From Lachnospiraceae bacterium C7 (GTDB lineage Bacteria; Bacillota; Clostridia; Lachnospirales; Lachnospiraceae), in the NCBI GenBank assembly GCA_900113385.1, contig FOPE01000019.1, forward strand, positions 1-51,599: a stretch of 51,599 nucleotides of DNA, in the 5' to 3' direction. Both the position numbers and the translations under genes were made by a program. The notes beneath the pieces were generated by a model, which ran no database searches, had not been told where the DNA came from, and was given only the letters and a program-made list of their open reading frames with translations. Positions 42,314 to 51,599 of this stretch are shown here, one piece after another (position 1 is the stretch's first letter; every line of letters begins with the position of its first letter).

Positions 42314-43981
42314 TTATACATTAAAGCAACTACCACCTACAAATTCTCTAAGTAATGAATTTTTATCTACATTATCTACTGGTAGTGGTATGAAATTATC
42401 TAAAACTTTTAAAAGACGTTTTGCCTCAGGATACTCTGGGCAATCCCTTGGAATTCCAAACAATAATGGTTCTGCATAAACCTTTAGCACCGCAAATTCA
42501 TATACCAAGGCTGTGTTAAAAATTACATCAGCATTTTCCTGGAATGGGAAAATATATTTTTCTTCACCTCTTCTTACAGACTTCCACATTGCAATAGTCT
42601 CTCTTGCAGAAGTATTTCTAGTTCTTGCATCTCTAACTATTCTACGTATTAAACGTGCATCTGTTGTTGGAAGTGGATTATGCTCATCTATTGAAAGCTG
42701 TGTTAAAGCTGAAATATATACTTTAAATTTGCTTTCTGTTGGCAAAGTATATGATAATTTATCATTTAATCCATGAATACCTTCTATTACAAGGACGTCA
42801 TCCTCTCCTAGTTTTAACATATTGCCTCTGTATTCACGTTTTCCTGTTTTAAAATTATAAACAGGAAGCTCTATCTCTTTTCCTGCTAATAAGTCACACA
42901 TATCTTTATTAAATTTTTCAATATCTATTGCTTCTAAACATTCGAAATCATATTGTCCATTTTCATCTTTAGGTGTTTTATCTCTATCTAAATAGTAATT
43001 ATCTAATCCAATAGGATGTGGTTCTAACCCTTTTGCTAAAAGCTGAATTGATAACCTATGAGAAAATGTTGTCTTACCTGATGATGATGGACCTGCAATC
43101 ATTACAAATTTCTTTTTTCTATCACTAGCAATCTTATCAGCGAGTCTGCCTATTCTTGCTTCCATAAGTGCTTCTTGAACTAAAATAATATCTTCTCCAC
43201 GCCCTTGAGAAATAGCATCATTTAAGGCTCCTACAGCGCCAAATCCTAACATTTTACTCCATTCTCGTGACTCCTTCATCACATGGAATAATTTGTCTGA
43301 TGGCTCAAATTTAGCCACTTTATCTGATTGTCTGTTTGGGAAAAGTAATACGAATCCATCTTGATATTTTACAATATCAAAACATTTTAAGAGTTCTGTG
43401 TTTGGAACCATGTATCCATAATAATAATCCATAATTCCATCTAAATTATAAACATTAACCCTAGAGCTTCTTCTGTAATGTAATAAACGTTCTTTATCTT
43501 TCATTTTAAATTTCTTGAACATTTCCTCAGCTCTAGTACTTTTTACAGATGTTTTGTTAATAGGAAGTGCAGCATCTGCTAACTTTTTCATCTCTTCTCG
43601 AAGTTTATCAAGATTAGCTTGGGTTGGTTCTTCATTGGTAAATTCACAATAAAATCCTTGACCTATAGAATAATAGACATGAACTTTATTATTTTCAATT
43701 CCCCAAATGTTATCTATTGCTTTTTGCATTAAAAATGTGACGCCTCGTCTATATGTACGGCGTCCCTCTTTATCTAACATTGTAAGGAAAGATACTTGCG
43801 CGTCTTCTCTAAATTTCTTAGACAATTCGCGCAACTTTCCATTAGATACTGCTAGCATAATTGGATCATCATAGTATGCTTGCACTTCTTTTGCTAAATC
43901 ATAAAATGTTTGTCCTTCCTGTACAGTCACATTTTTTGTAATGTTATTAGGAAGTGTTACAGTAACTTTAAATTCCTGCAT
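42314..43981 (-). CDS. nucleoside (uridine) kinase with ThrRS-like N-terminus
   Basis: 555 residues. The first ~60 residues are a TGS domain ('KVTVTLPNNITKNVTVQEGQTFYDLAKEV'), followed by a threonyl-tRNA-synthetase second-additional-domain-like region. From about 285 a uridine kinase/phosphoribulokinase domain follows, with P-loop 'GPSSSGKTTFSHRLS', 'HPIGLDNYYLDRD' and 'VIEGIHGLND'. Fusions of this layout are common in Clostridia; the kinase probably phosphorylates uridine/cytidine, and the role of the tRNA-synthetase-like part is unknown. Overlaps trmK by 14 bases. Confidence 0.9.
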   Translation of the reverse strand: MQEFKVTVTLPNNITKNVTVQEGQTFYDLAKEVQAYYDDPIMLAVSNGKLRELSKKFREDAQVSFLTMLDKEGRRTYRRGVTFLMQKAIDNIWGIENNKVHVYYSIGQGFYCEFTNEEPTQANLDKLREEMKKLADAALPINKTSVKSTRAEEMFKKFKMKDKERLLHYRRSSRVNVYNLDGIMDYYYGYMVPNTELLKCFDIVKYQDGFVLLFPNRQSDKVAKFEPSDKLFHVMKESREWSKMLGFGAVGALNDAISQGRGEDIILVQEALMEARIGRLADKIASDRKKKFVMIAGPSSSGKTTFSHRLSIQLLAKGLEPHPIGLDNYYLDRDKTPKDENGQYDFECLEAIDIEKFNKDMCDLLAGKEIELPVYNFKTGKREYRGNMLKLGEDDVLVIEGIHGLNDKLSYTLPTESKFKVYISALTQLSIDEHNPLPTTDARLIRRIVRDARTRNTSARETIAMWKSVRRGEEKYIFPFQENADVIFNTALVYEFAVLKVYAEPLLFGIPRDCPEYPEAKRLLKVLDNFIPLPVDNVDKNSLLREFVGGSCFNV

Positions 43982-44711
43982 TTTTTATCGCCCCCAATAT
44001 TGTATACGCAGATTCATTATATAATAGCTCCTGTGCGACCTCCATCTTACGTTGTTTCACTGAGTCTGTTTCTTGTTGTAACGCAAGTGATTGTAAAATG
44101 AATGTCAATTTTCTGTGTTGATGTACCAAAAACTTGCGCAATACTGGATTACCATTTTTCAATAAAAGTGGTCCATATATATCGCAAGGTATAATGATAT
44201 TTTCTTTTTTATTAGCCCAAAAAGCATCTTCTTCTACAGGTATTGCTTTCATCATAGGATAATATTTTCCATCCTCAAAAATCATATCCTCATCAACAAT
44301 CTTGTATTTGTGTGCTCGTAAATATTCTCTAACTTTGCGAACTTCTGATTGTGGTTGCAAAATTATTTCTTTTGCACTTCTGCAAACGGATTCGCCTTCT
44401 GTCAAAATGTGGATTATTAATTCTCCACCCATTCCTGCAATTAAAATACTGTCAGCTTCGTTAGCCTCTATTGCCTTAACCCCATCAGACAATCTTGTTT
44501 CTATATAGCCTTGCATGCCATATTGAACAATATTTTCTTTTGCACGGTTTAACGGTCCTTCCTTAATATCTACTGCTACGGCTCTTGGTATTTTTTCTCT
44601 TTGTACAAGAGCAATTGGCACATAACCATGATCTGTTCCAATATCTGCTAGAACATTTCCTGGTGTAACCATTGCAGCAACTGCTCTCATACGTTTTGAT
44701 AATTTTAACAT
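43968..44711 (-). CDS. trmK: tRNA (adenine(22)-N1)-methyltransferase
   Basis: SAM-dependent enzyme making m1A22 in tRNA. 247 residues. 'LSKRMRAVAAMVTPGNVLADIGTDHGYVPIALVQ' has the SAM-binding motif I, and 'SILIAGMGGELI' is the TrmK active-site loop. It begins directly after the rpoD stop codon, as in many Firmicutes, so dnaG-rpoD-trmK-kinase is one transcription unit. Confidence 0.93.
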   Translation of the reverse strand: MLKLSKRMRAVAAMVTPGNVLADIGTDHGYVPIALVQREKIPRAVAVDIKEGPLNRAKENIVQYGMQGYIETRLSDGVKAIEANEADSILIAGMGGELIIHILTEGESVCRSAKEIILQPQSEVRKVREYLRAHKYKIVDEDMIFEDGKYYPMMKAIPVEEDAFWANKKENIIIPCDIYGPLLLKNGNPVLRKFLVHQHRKLTFILQSLALQQETDSVKQRKMEVAQELLYNESAYTILGAIKNAGI

Positions 44712-45980
44712 TTACTCAAGGTAATCCTTTAATTTACGGCTTCTGCTAGGATGACGCAGTTTTCTAAGTGCCTTTGCTTCAATCTGTCTAATACGCTCAC
44801 GAGTTACGTTGAATTCCTTACCTACTTCTTCAAGTGTACGTGCTCTTCCATCCTCTAGACCAAATCGAAGAGTTAATACTTTTTGTTCTCTCTCTGTTAA
44901 AGTGCCAAGTACTTCACCTAACTGTTCTTTAAGTAATGTAAATGCTGCAGCTTCTGCTGGAACTGGAACATTTTCATCACGAATGAAATCTCCAAGATGT
45001 GAATCTTCTTCTTCACCGATAGGAGTTTCAAGAGATACTGGTTCCTGAGAAATTTTAAGAATTTCTCTTACCCTCTCTACTGGCATATTCATTTCTTTTG
45101 CAATTTCTTCAGGTGATGGTTCTCTACCAAGTTCTTGAAGAAGTTGTCTAGAAACACGAATAAGTTTATTAATAGTCTCTACCATATGAACTGGAATACG
45201 AATTGTTCTTGCCTGATCAGCAATGGCTCTTGTAATAGCCTGACGAATCCACCATGTAGCATATGTTGAGAATTTATATCCTTTATTATAATCGAATTTT
45301 TCTACAGCCTTAATAAGACCAAGGTTACCTTCTTGGATAAGATCAAGGAATAACATTCCACGACCTACATAACGTTTTGCAATACTTACTACTAATCTAA
45401 GGTTAGCTTCTGCAAGACGTTTTTTAGCATCTGATCCTCTGTCATAATCTAACTGTAAAGGTTTAATTTTTTCTCTAATTTCGTTCTTTTCTACGTCGAG
45501 TTTAGTTTCTCTAAGCTGTTTTCTAAGTTCTGCAAGTGGCTCTTCAGCAGCTTGACCTCTTTCCATTCTCTTAGCAAGTTCAATCTCTTCATCTGCAGTT
45601 AAAAGAGGTACTTTACCAATTTCTTTTAAATACATACGAACTGGATCTTCTACACTAACGCCCTCTGGAACAGATAAGTCAATTTTATCAACATCGATTT
45701 CGTCGCCATCATCGTTTAAAATAGCATCGTCATCTACATCATCTACACCATCAGTGTTTTTCTTTAAAACGTCAATACCATTTTTTTCAAGATAGTCAAG
45801 GATACGCTCAAACTGTTCTGCATCAAGTTGCATTTCTTTGAAGAAATCGCTGATTTCGTCATATTCAAGCATATTGTTTTTCTTTTTAGCCAAACTTTTT
45901 AAGTCTTTAAGTTTTCTTTGGAATGCTTCTAAAACTGCTGCATTAACTGCCTCATTTTTTGCTACGTTCTTCTTTGCCAT
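44712..45980 (-). CDS. rpoD: primary RNA polymerase sigma factor SigA
   Basis: 422 residues. Region 1.1 is at the start, then region 1.2 '[27 protein letters not shown]', region 2 with '[39 protein letters not shown]...[17 protein letters not shown]', region 3, and region 4.2 '[18 protein letters not shown]'. All promoter-reading residues look normal. The ATG at 45980 follows GAGGAAG by six bases; the upstream ATG has no ribosome site. Downstream of dnaG. Confidence 0.97.
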   Translation of the reverse strand: MAKKNVAKNEAVNAAVLEAFQRKLKDLKSLAKKKNNMLEYDEISDFFKEMQLDAEQFERILDYLEKNGIDVLKKNTDGVDDVDDDAILNDDGDEIDVDKIDLSVPEGVSVEDPVRMYLKEIGKVPLLTADEEIELAKRMERGQAAEEPLAELRKQLRETKLDVEKNEIREKIKPLQLDYDRGSDAKKRLAEANLRLVVSIAKRYVGRGMLFLDLIQEGNLGLIKAVEKFDYNKGYKFSTYATWWIRQAITRAIADQARTIRIPVHMVETINKLIRVSRQLLQELGREPSPEEIAKEMNMPVERVREILKISQEPVSLETPIGEEEDSHLGDFIRDENVPVPAEAAAFTLLKEQLGEVLGTLTEREQKVLTLRFGLEDGRARTLEEVGKEFNVTRERIRQIEAKALRKLRHPSRSRKLKDYLE

Positions 45981-46033
45981 TATTAACTTCCTCTCAACTT
46001 TCATTGTCTATACGCCTATTAAAAAGGGGGGAC

Positions 46034-47812
46034 CTATAGACTAAATTGCATTTTTTCTATATTTTCAAGTTCTTTTTTGTCAGATACCACTTTCATAAGT
46101 CCCTGCAAGTCTGTTGGTTCTAACACTTTAGAACGATAATTGATACTATTTTGCTTTATTCTAATAATAGTCTCTTTTAAAGCTTTTTCTTTGTCACTTT
46201 TAGATTCTACTTCATGAATATGTGCGTTAAATAAAGCTGCTACTTCTCTTTGCTCGTCCTCATTCTCAAACATACTAATTATCTTAGCGGCATTAACTGC
46301 GCCTTCCTCTTCATATTGTTTAAAAACGATTTCAGCTACTTGGTGATATAATCCTTCTGTAAAATCAACTGGACTTATATATGACGATACCACCGAAAAC
46401 AATCTAGTATCTTCAATTAGCCAGGTCAGCATGAGTTTTTGAGATTGCTGCATGCCATCTTCTTTCTTTTTCTTGGAATTTCTTCCATCCTTCATCTGAA
46501 CTGGTTTCTTGTAACCACCAAGCTTAATTGCTCGATTAACTACAAGTTGTTTTAAATCATCAAAGCCTATGTTGTATTTTTTGGCTACGGCCTCAATGTA
46601 ATTGTTGCGCTCTAGCTCTTCTCTAAATTCAAGTAATCTAGTGGCAACTTCAGAGAAAAAATTAGTTTTTCCTTCTGGATCATCTAAATCAAAGTCACGT
46701 TCAAGAATTCTAATCTCAAACATAAAACTGTTTTCTGCATTCTTAATCCTTTCCTCATAAGCCTCTGGTCCAAGGCCTTTCATGAATTCATCAGGATCTT
46801 TGTACGGCTGCATATTTACTACCTTTGTTCTTATTCCAACTTCTTTTAAAATTGGAATTGCTCTAAGAGCTGCCTTAACTCCAGCTCCGTCACTATCATA
46901 TGTCAAATATACATCTTTTGTGTATCTCTTGAGCAAATTGGCATGCCCACTTGTCAAAGATGTACCAAGAGATGCTACTGCATTATCAAACCCTGCTTGG
47001 TGTAATGAAATAACATCCATATAACCTTCACAAAGCAGTAAAAAATCTCTTTTACTAGTTCTTGCAAAATTAAGGCCATATAAATTACGACTCTTATCAA
47101 AAACCTTTGTTTCTGGGGAGTTCAAATATTTTGGTTCTCCATCACCCATTACTCGTCCACCAAAACCAATTACTTTATTGTGAACATCCATGATAGGAAA
47201 CATAGCTCTGTTCCAAAATTTATCATAGGCGCCTCTAGATTCCTTTATTGTAATAAGTCCTGCACCCATTAGTATTTCGTCACTATAGCCTTTTTTTCTA
47301 AGGTAAGTATATAAGTCATTACTATACTGATCTGAGTATCCTAATCCAAATTTTCTCATGGTGTCTTGGGTTAATTGTCTTTTTGTAAAATACTCCATTG
47401 CCCTTTCTCCTCTAGGAGACCTAAGCAATGTATAAAAATATTTTGCTGCTTCTTTATTAACTTCAAGAAGCATTTCTCTTTCACTTGCTCTAGCTTTTTG
47501 CTCAGCAGTCATTTCTTGCTTAGGAAGGGTCATTCCAGACCTTTCAGCTAAAAATTCCATAGCTTCTGCAAAAGAGTAATTTTCATATTGCATAAGGAAT
47601 GTAAAAACATTACCTCCTGCGCCACAACCAAAGCAGTAATACATTTGTTTATTAGGGGAAACTGAAAATGATCCCGTTTTTTCGTTGTGAAATGGGCACA
47701 ATCCAAAGTATGAACTGCCTTTTCGTTTTAATTTGACATAGTTGCCAATCACATCTACGATATCATTTCTTTGTCTTACCTCTTCGATTATGTCTTCTGA
47801 ATAAAACGGCAT
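46034..47812 (-). CDS. dnaG: DNA primase
   Basis: Makes RNA primers at replication forks. 592 residues. The N-terminal CHC2 zinc ribbon has Cys39, His42, Cys60 and Cys63. The TOPRIM catalytic core shows 'LLCEGYMDVISLHQ' and 'YLTYDSDGAGVKA'. The C-terminal domain should bind the DnaB helicase. The ATG at 47812, six bases behind AAGGAGG, is chosen over the TTG one codon earlier. First gene of the dnaG-rpoD-trmK macromolecular synthesis unit. Confidence 0.96.
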   Translation of the reverse strand: MPFYSEDIIEEVRQRNDIVDVIGNYVKLKRKGSSYFGLCPFHNEKTGSFSVSPNKQMYYCFGCGAGGNVFTFLMQYENYSFAEAMEFLAERSGMTLPKQEMTAEQKARASEREMLLEVNKEAAKYFYTLLRSPRGERAMEYFTKRQLTQDTMRKFGLGYSDQYSNDLYTYLRKKGYSDEILMGAGLITIKESRGAYDKFWNRAMFPIMDVHNKVIGFGGRVMGDGEPKYLNSPETKVFDKSRNLYGLNFARTSKRDFLLLCEGYMDVISLHQAGFDNAVASLGTSLTSGHANLLKRYTKDVYLTYDSDGAGVKAALRAIPILKEVGIRTKVVNMQPYKDPDEFMKGLGPEAYEERIKNAENSFMFEIRILERDFDLDDPEGKTNFFSEVATRLLEFREELERNNYIEAVAKKYNIGFDDLKQLVVNRAIKLGGYKKPVQMKDGRNSKKKKEDGMQQSQKLMLTWLIEDTRLFSVVSSYISPVDFTEGLYHQVAEIVFKQYEEEGAVNAAKIISMFENEDEQREVAALFNAHIHEVESKSDKEKALKETIIRIKQNSINYRSKVLEPTDLQGLMKVVSDKKELENIEKMQFSL

Positions 47813-47927
47813 CAAATTCCTCCTTCCGTCTCATAAACAAGCCACACCGTTTTTATTTATGTTTTGTTAATTTTCAAGTATTGCCCTGCCTTTGTTTTTT
47901 AAGGCTAGGAATCTTGTCTTAGATATA

Positions 47928-48947
47928 TTAAAATCCATCTACTTGCCATTCCTCTGGCAAAAAATGGTTTCTAAACGTGTTAATTGCAAACTGGTCTGTC
48001 ATTCCTGCTATGTAGTCACAAACCACTCTGCCTTTTTTAGTCCCTTTTTCAAGCATCTTAAGATACTTCTTAGGTAACTTTTCAATATGATTATCTTCCA
48101 TGTAAAAATAGTACAATTGTTCAAGAAGTGCCATTGCTTTGCCTTCTTCTTTTTTTGCTATAGGATTGGTATAAACATTATCAAACATAAAATGTCTAAG
48201 CTCATACAACGCTTCGTATGTCTCGTCAGACATAACAATATCATCTTTTCCCATGCTATTAATTATAATATCATGTATCAGATGATCCAACCTGCTTTTA
48301 GTATCAAAACCTAATGTTTTTCTGATTTCTAATGGAATATCTTCTTCACATAAAATCTTTGCTCGTATAGCATCATCAAAATCTGCATTAACGTATGCTA
48401 TTTTATCCGAAATCCTAACTATTTTGCCTTCAAGTGTATGAGGCATCGTACTAGTTTGGTGATTTAAAATTCCGTCCCTAACTTCCCATGTTAGGTTTAA
48501 TCCTTTTCCATCTTTTTCAAGTTTTTCAACTATTCTAAGACTTTGTACATTATGTTTAAATCCACCTTCGTACACTTTATTAAGGACATACTCACCTGCA
48601 TGTCCAAATGGGGTATGGCCTAGGTCATGTCCTAAAGCTATTGCTTCTACTAAATCTTCATTCATCCTAAGAGCTTTTGCCACAGTTCTAGCATTCTGTG
48701 ATACTTCTAGGGTATGGGATAATCTAGTTCTATAATGGTCTCCCTTTGGAGTTAGGAAAACCTGGGTTTTATTTTTTAATCGTCTAAACGATTTACTATG
48801 CAATATTCTATCTCTGTCTCTTTGAAAAACGGGTCTTATGTCACATTGTGGCTCATAAGAATCTCGCCCTTTTGTATTTATACTTAAAGTCGCATACGGA
48901 CTTAAAATTTCTTGTTCCATCTTCTCTATTTGCTCTCGAATCATCAT
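47928..48947 (-). CDS. dgt: dGTP triphosphohydrolase-like HD protein
   Basis: 339 residues. The HD-domain metal site is 'RLSHTLEVSQNARTVAKAL' with 'ALGHDLGHTPFGHAGE', and the opening 'RDSYEPQCDIRPVFQRDRDRILHSKSFRRLKNKTQVF' is typical of the dNTPase family that removes triphosphate from dGTP. The ATG at 48947 follows AAGGAGAG by five bases. It lies upstream of dnaG on the same strand, a common order in Clostridia. Confidence 0.93.
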   Translation of the reverse strand: MMIREQIEKMEQEILSPYATLSINTKGRDSYEPQCDIRPVFQRDRDRILHSKSFRRLKNKTQVFLTPKGDHYRTRLSHTLEVSQNARTVAKALRMNEDLVEAIALGHDLGHTPFGHAGEYVLNKVYEGGFKHNVQSLRIVEKLEKDGKGLNLTWEVRDGILNHQTSTMPHTLEGKIVRISDKIAYVNADFDDAIRAKILCEEDIPLEIRKTLGFDTKSRLDHLIHDIIINSMGKDDIVMSDETYEALYELRHFMFDNVYTNPIAKKEEGKAMALLEQLYYFYMEDNHIEKLPKKYLKMLEKGTKKGRVVCDYIAGMTDQFAINTFRNHFLPEEWQVDGF

Positions 48948-49074
48948 ATCGTCTCTCCTTCTTGTAATATGAAATTCCGTCAAATATTCCTTAAGAGAAC
49001 AACCTACACTTATATAATTCTATATTGGAACTAAATTTCCTTTTTTTATTTTAAAATTCTTGGATTTTCTACTT

Positions 49075-50670
49075 TTATTTAATTCCATCTTTTGAGTCTT
49101 TAGTGTTTTCCGTTGGATTTGCACTTCCCCCAAGGATATTTAATAATTCTTTCAACTCTAATCCTGTAATTTGATTTTTATAGCTTCCATAATAAAAATT
49201 ATTATCTTTTGCTAAAATACATCCTACCCAATCTCCGCAAATTATTTCCGTTCCATTTACGCTCTTCATGTCTTTATATCCACGAATTGTAAAATATGTA
49301 TCATAATCTTTGAAATCATTTGGATTATATTTTACATCACCAAATTTATTGTAAAGACTCTGTACAAAACCAGCTTCACATGTTATGTAGCCTGTTTTAT
49401 CTACTCCATAGCTAGTTTCATTAACCCAGTCCTCATCCCAAAGAACATAGATTCGATCATTTCTCCATTCTCCTTCTTTTTGGACCTTTGAAACTTTTTC
49501 AAATGCATTATAATCTGCACCGCTCATTTGGAGCAAACCTTCGTTTTCTTTATCATTTGGACTGCTTTTATACAATAAATTTCCTATTGTAAGCTTATAT
49601 ATTTTATTATTACAATCTTGACCTTTATAGGCTATATAACCTAATGTATTTTCTTTATGTGTATCAAAACTAAGTTCCTTATCTATTGGGACATAAACTT
49701 CTTTGTTGTACACCATTGGACCAAAATTAGAATCTTTAGTAAGGCATTCTGCTACTTGCGAATAATTTAGCTCTCCCTGTCTTCTATTGTTGTCAATAAC
49801 ACTTAGCAATTTGTATGCTCCTGCGCCAATAATAACAACAGATAAAACTACCGCAACTGCTAGTTTAAGCTTGCCTCTTAAATTATCTCTTTTTTCCGTC
49901 AAACTTAAAGTTCTAAACTCTGCTGGATTTTTTACTATAACACCTTTTTTAGGAGAATACAAGACATAACTTAATTTATACACAAAAAAGGCTATCGCGC
50001 CTAGTACAACAAGCATACTTCCTATTATAAGGATAGCAAATAATCTTCTTGGCATATGAAAAAGTAATAAATAATCCAATAAATTTTTCAGATGCATTCT
50101 TCTCTTTTTTTGTGGCAAAATCCAATTGCATATTGCAATAATAACTTTACACAATGCTGCAAAAATTACGCTATCTACAACTATATATGCAATCCACCTT
50201 TTTTTATTTTTTTCAAAAACTAGTGGAAATAGCGAAAGGGCAAAACCTGCTATAACTATCCAAACAATAAAATAAATCCAGCGTTCAAATAAAGTGCTTC
50301 CATAAATGGAATCAATGTATTCTTTTGCCGACATTCCATTTAGGTTGCCCCAGCCTATCATTCTTGAAATCACGACTAAAATCTTCATAATTCCCCAGCC
50401 TACTAAAAAGCATAAGCTGTAGCCTTTTAAATAATACTTTATCTCTGTTTTTCTAGTAATTGCTAACTGGTGCGTAATGTCACTTTTATCCATTGCAAAT
50501 TGGCGTGTTAAATAGTAAGCAAGCATCATTCCTAACCACATAGGAAGTCCACCCATTCCGCCAATTAATTCATTAGAAAAAACCATACAATATGTAGCTA
50601 ATAATAATGACACTACGATATGCTCGATTGTTGCATCATCTTTTCTTTTAAGTCGAAAATATCTTATCAT
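49075..50670 (-). CDS. multi-pass membrane protein paired with an ABC ATPase
   Basis: 531 residues, not recognised. About seven hydrophobic segments occur between residues 15 and 295. After the last one an extracellular region of about 220 residues follows, with a beta-rich, Tyr/Asn/Asp-rich sequence ('GYIAYKGQDCNNKIYKLTIGNLLYKS', 'RNDRIYVLWDEDW'). It starts 15 bases after the ATPase gene, so it is probably the transmembrane partner of an ABC-type complex, although it looks larger and less regular than common ABC-2 permeases. Confidence 0.75.
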   Translation of the reverse strand: MIRYFRLKRKDDATIEHIVVSLLLATYCMVFSNELIGGMGGLPMWLGMMLAYYLTRQFAMDKSDITHQLAITRKTEIKYYLKGYSLCFLVGWGIMKILVVISRMIGWGNLNGMSAKEYIDSIYGSTLFERWIYFIVWIVIAGFALSLFPLVFEKNKKRWIAYIVVDSVIFAALCKVIIAICNWILPQKKRRMHLKNLLDYLLLFHMPRRLFAILIIGSMLVVLGAIAFFVYKLSYVLYSPKKGVIVKNPAEFRTLSLTEKRDNLRGKLKLAVAVVLSVVIIGAGAYKLLSVIDNNRRQGELNYSQVAECLTKDSNFGPMVYNKEVYVPIDKELSFDTHKENTLGYIAYKGQDCNNKIYKLTIGNLLYKSSPNDKENEGLLQMSGADYNAFEKVSKVQKEGEWRNDRIYVLWDEDWVNETSYGVDKTGYITCEAGFVQSLYNKFGDVKYNPNDFKDYDTYFTIRGYKDMKSVNGTEIICGDWVGCILAKDNNFYYGSYKNQITGLELKELLNILGGSANPTENTKDSKDGIK

Positions 50671-50684
50671 ATTACACCTTTATT

Positions 50685-51293
50685 CTATATCTTATAGTAT
50701 CTATCTGAATATTTTTCTAGCAACTCTTTATCACTAGATGTAAAAAGTATGGCAACATTATCTCTTGCCGCTTCTTTATTTATAAATTCAAAAATATCTT
50801 TTTGCCCATTACTGTCTAAGCCCACGCTAATATCATCTATTAAAATCAATTTAGGCTTTCGACAAAATGCTATAAACACTGTCAATTTCTTAAGATCAAC
50901 CTTTGAATATTCCTTTAGTCGCGCTTTAAAATTCAAATTATATTTTTCAGCATAACCATAAAACTCTTCAATCTTAAAATCTGGCTCAAAACTTTTTATC
51001 ATTTCTGCTAATGATGCTAGCTTCAAATTCAAATTAAAATTAGGTTGTTCGTAAACTACTGACACTTTTCTTTTAATTTCTAGTTGATTATCGCATATTT
51101 CTTCATCTTCAAAAAAGATTTTTCCATACTTTGCTTCAACGACCTGTGAAATAATTTCTATAATGGAAGTTTTTCCCTGGCCTGGTTTAGCATATATGCC
51201 AACTTTTTCAGCTTTGTCTACATATATATTAATATCTTTTAATGAAAACTTTCCTACTTTGTAGTATATATTTTTTAGTTCTAAAATATGCAT
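50685..51293 (-). CDS. degenerate ABC transporter ATP-binding protein
   Basis: 202 residues, with the ABC fold but eroded motifs. The Walker A is 'AKPGQGKTS' (first Gly replaced by Ala, Lys41 kept), the Q loop 'YEQPN' is present, and the signature LSGGQ is replaced by 'YSKVD'. Walker B ends in 'LILIDD' with Asp where the catalytic Glu is expected, and the switch His is replaced by Ser ('LFTSSDKE'). ATP may bind but hydrolysis is doubtful. Its partner is the downstream membrane protein. Confidence 0.82.
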   Translation of the reverse strand: MHILELKNIYYKVGKFSLKDINIYVDKAEKVGIYAKPGQGKTSIIEIISQVVEAKYGKIFFEDEEICDNQLEIKRKVSVVYEQPNFNLNLKLASLAEMIKSFEPDFKIEEFYGYAEKYNLNFKARLKEYSKVDLKKLTVFIAFCRKPKLILIDDISVGLDSNGQKDIFEFINKEAARDNVAILFTSSDKELLEKYSDRYYKI

Positions 51294-51375
51294 ATCAACC
51301 TGTTATGAAGTGACCTTTGTCAAGTGTAAATTGCAAAAATCACCACATTTCCTCGTATTATATAGTAGTAGTTTT

Positions 51376-51599
51376 TAGAGACCCTCTCCAAGGTCTTTAT
51401 AACTATTAAGTCATAGTCTTTTCTTTACCTTTTCTATAGGTTCGACTATGATATTTAGGATGCTGTGGATCGGTTATTATTTCCTACCACTTGATGGTTT
51501 AAGAAAGGCTCCAACCACAGTCTCTTTGTTCATTTGTTAATCAGTTAGATACCGCATGACGGTTTATTTAGAACGAGGTTACAATCGCAAAGAGCACCC
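51376..51599. ncRNA. structured stretch at the window edge, possible RNA gene (partial)
   Basis: No gene is seen in 51294-51599, but several helices are: AGACC/GGTCT (51379-51396), TCATAGTC/GACTATGA (51411-51451), CTGTGG/CCACAG (51463-51520) enclosing TTTC/GAAA and ACCA/TGGT, and CTCTTTG/CAAAGAG (51522-51594) enclosing ACCG/CGGT. Strand and family cannot be decided because the right end is cut. Confidence 0.4.

Noticed and set aside
42134-42479. Plus-strand ORFs over rnpB and its promoter
   Set aside because: They overlap RNase P RNA and the end of the nucleoside kinase; no ribosome site or homology.
51376-51599. Group I/II intron, T-box or lysine/M-box riboswitch
   Set aside because: The expected core motifs (group II domain 5, T-box sequence, conserved riboswitch junctions) were not found on either strand.

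Overview
This is an AT-rich chromosomal segment of a Gram-positive anaerobe of the class Clostridia, most like the Lachnospiraceae. The evidence is the housekeeping set (dnaG-rpoD-trmK order, type A RNase P RNA, a TGS/uridine-kinase fusion typical of Clostridia, divergent SbcD/YhaN pair), SD-led genes with frequent TTG/GTG starts, and many c-di-GMP and chemotaxis proteins. A secreted PL9-type pectate lyase and sigma-D-like promoters suggest a motile, pectin-using gut or rumen organism, for example Lachnospira-like. The genus is inference. No phage, IS, CRISPR or rRNA was seen.

Layout. 1-1945: tRNA-Gly and a two-gene unit ending in a lipoprotein nuclease. 2035-8234: an ECF S component, a YoaK-type membrane protein, an SGNH hydrolase between 13-bp tandem repeats, an OGG1-type glycosylase with a MATE exporter, and Dus. 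8258-14166: a double solute-binding-domain diguanylate cyclase and an 891-residue coiled-coil protein with a ZapA-like head. 14167-17054: the most unusual part. It holds a stand-alone RNA, an oppositely oriented RNA leader feeding a tiny HicB-like/Cys-rich operon, and a LytTR response regulator with a membrane protein. 17203-21085: azlCD, truA, an ECF S component with a long structured leader, and a P1 peptidase. 21149-28788: an EAL protein with a degenerate GGDEF, a Cse60-like small protein, the pectate lyase, an MCP and small proteins. 28848-32997: five tandem paralogous lipoproteins. 33174-36384: proC, argJ and an EamA transporter. 36499-48947: yhaN-like/sbcD-like, clpX, rnpB, nucleoside kinase, trmK, rpoD, dnaG and a dGTPase-like gene. 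49075-51293: a membrane protein with a degenerate ABC ATPase. The right edge holds a structured, possibly RNA-coding stretch cut by the window end.

Best candidate for an undescribed system: 14.3-17.1 kb. Two promoters 1 kb apart, pointing at each other, share direct repeats of a GCGACAAAA-type element with 21-bp period and place the -10 hexamer at the same distance (33 bp) from the proximal repeat. That period is the one used by LytTR/AgrA-type regulators, and such a regulator is encoded next to them. Both transcripts carry hairpins whose apical loop is a run of G, at least six in total, with different stem sequences that still pair. I read this as a LytTR-controlled small-RNA regulon, loosely comparable to agr/RNAIII or VirR/VR-RNA. 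The regulator-to-promoter link and the RNA function are inference.

Other points of interest are the ZapA-coiled-coil fusion, the SBP1-SBP3-GGDEF fusion, the structured leader before the ECF gene at 19393, the lipoprotein array with a hairpin in several gaps, and two sigma-D-like promoters.
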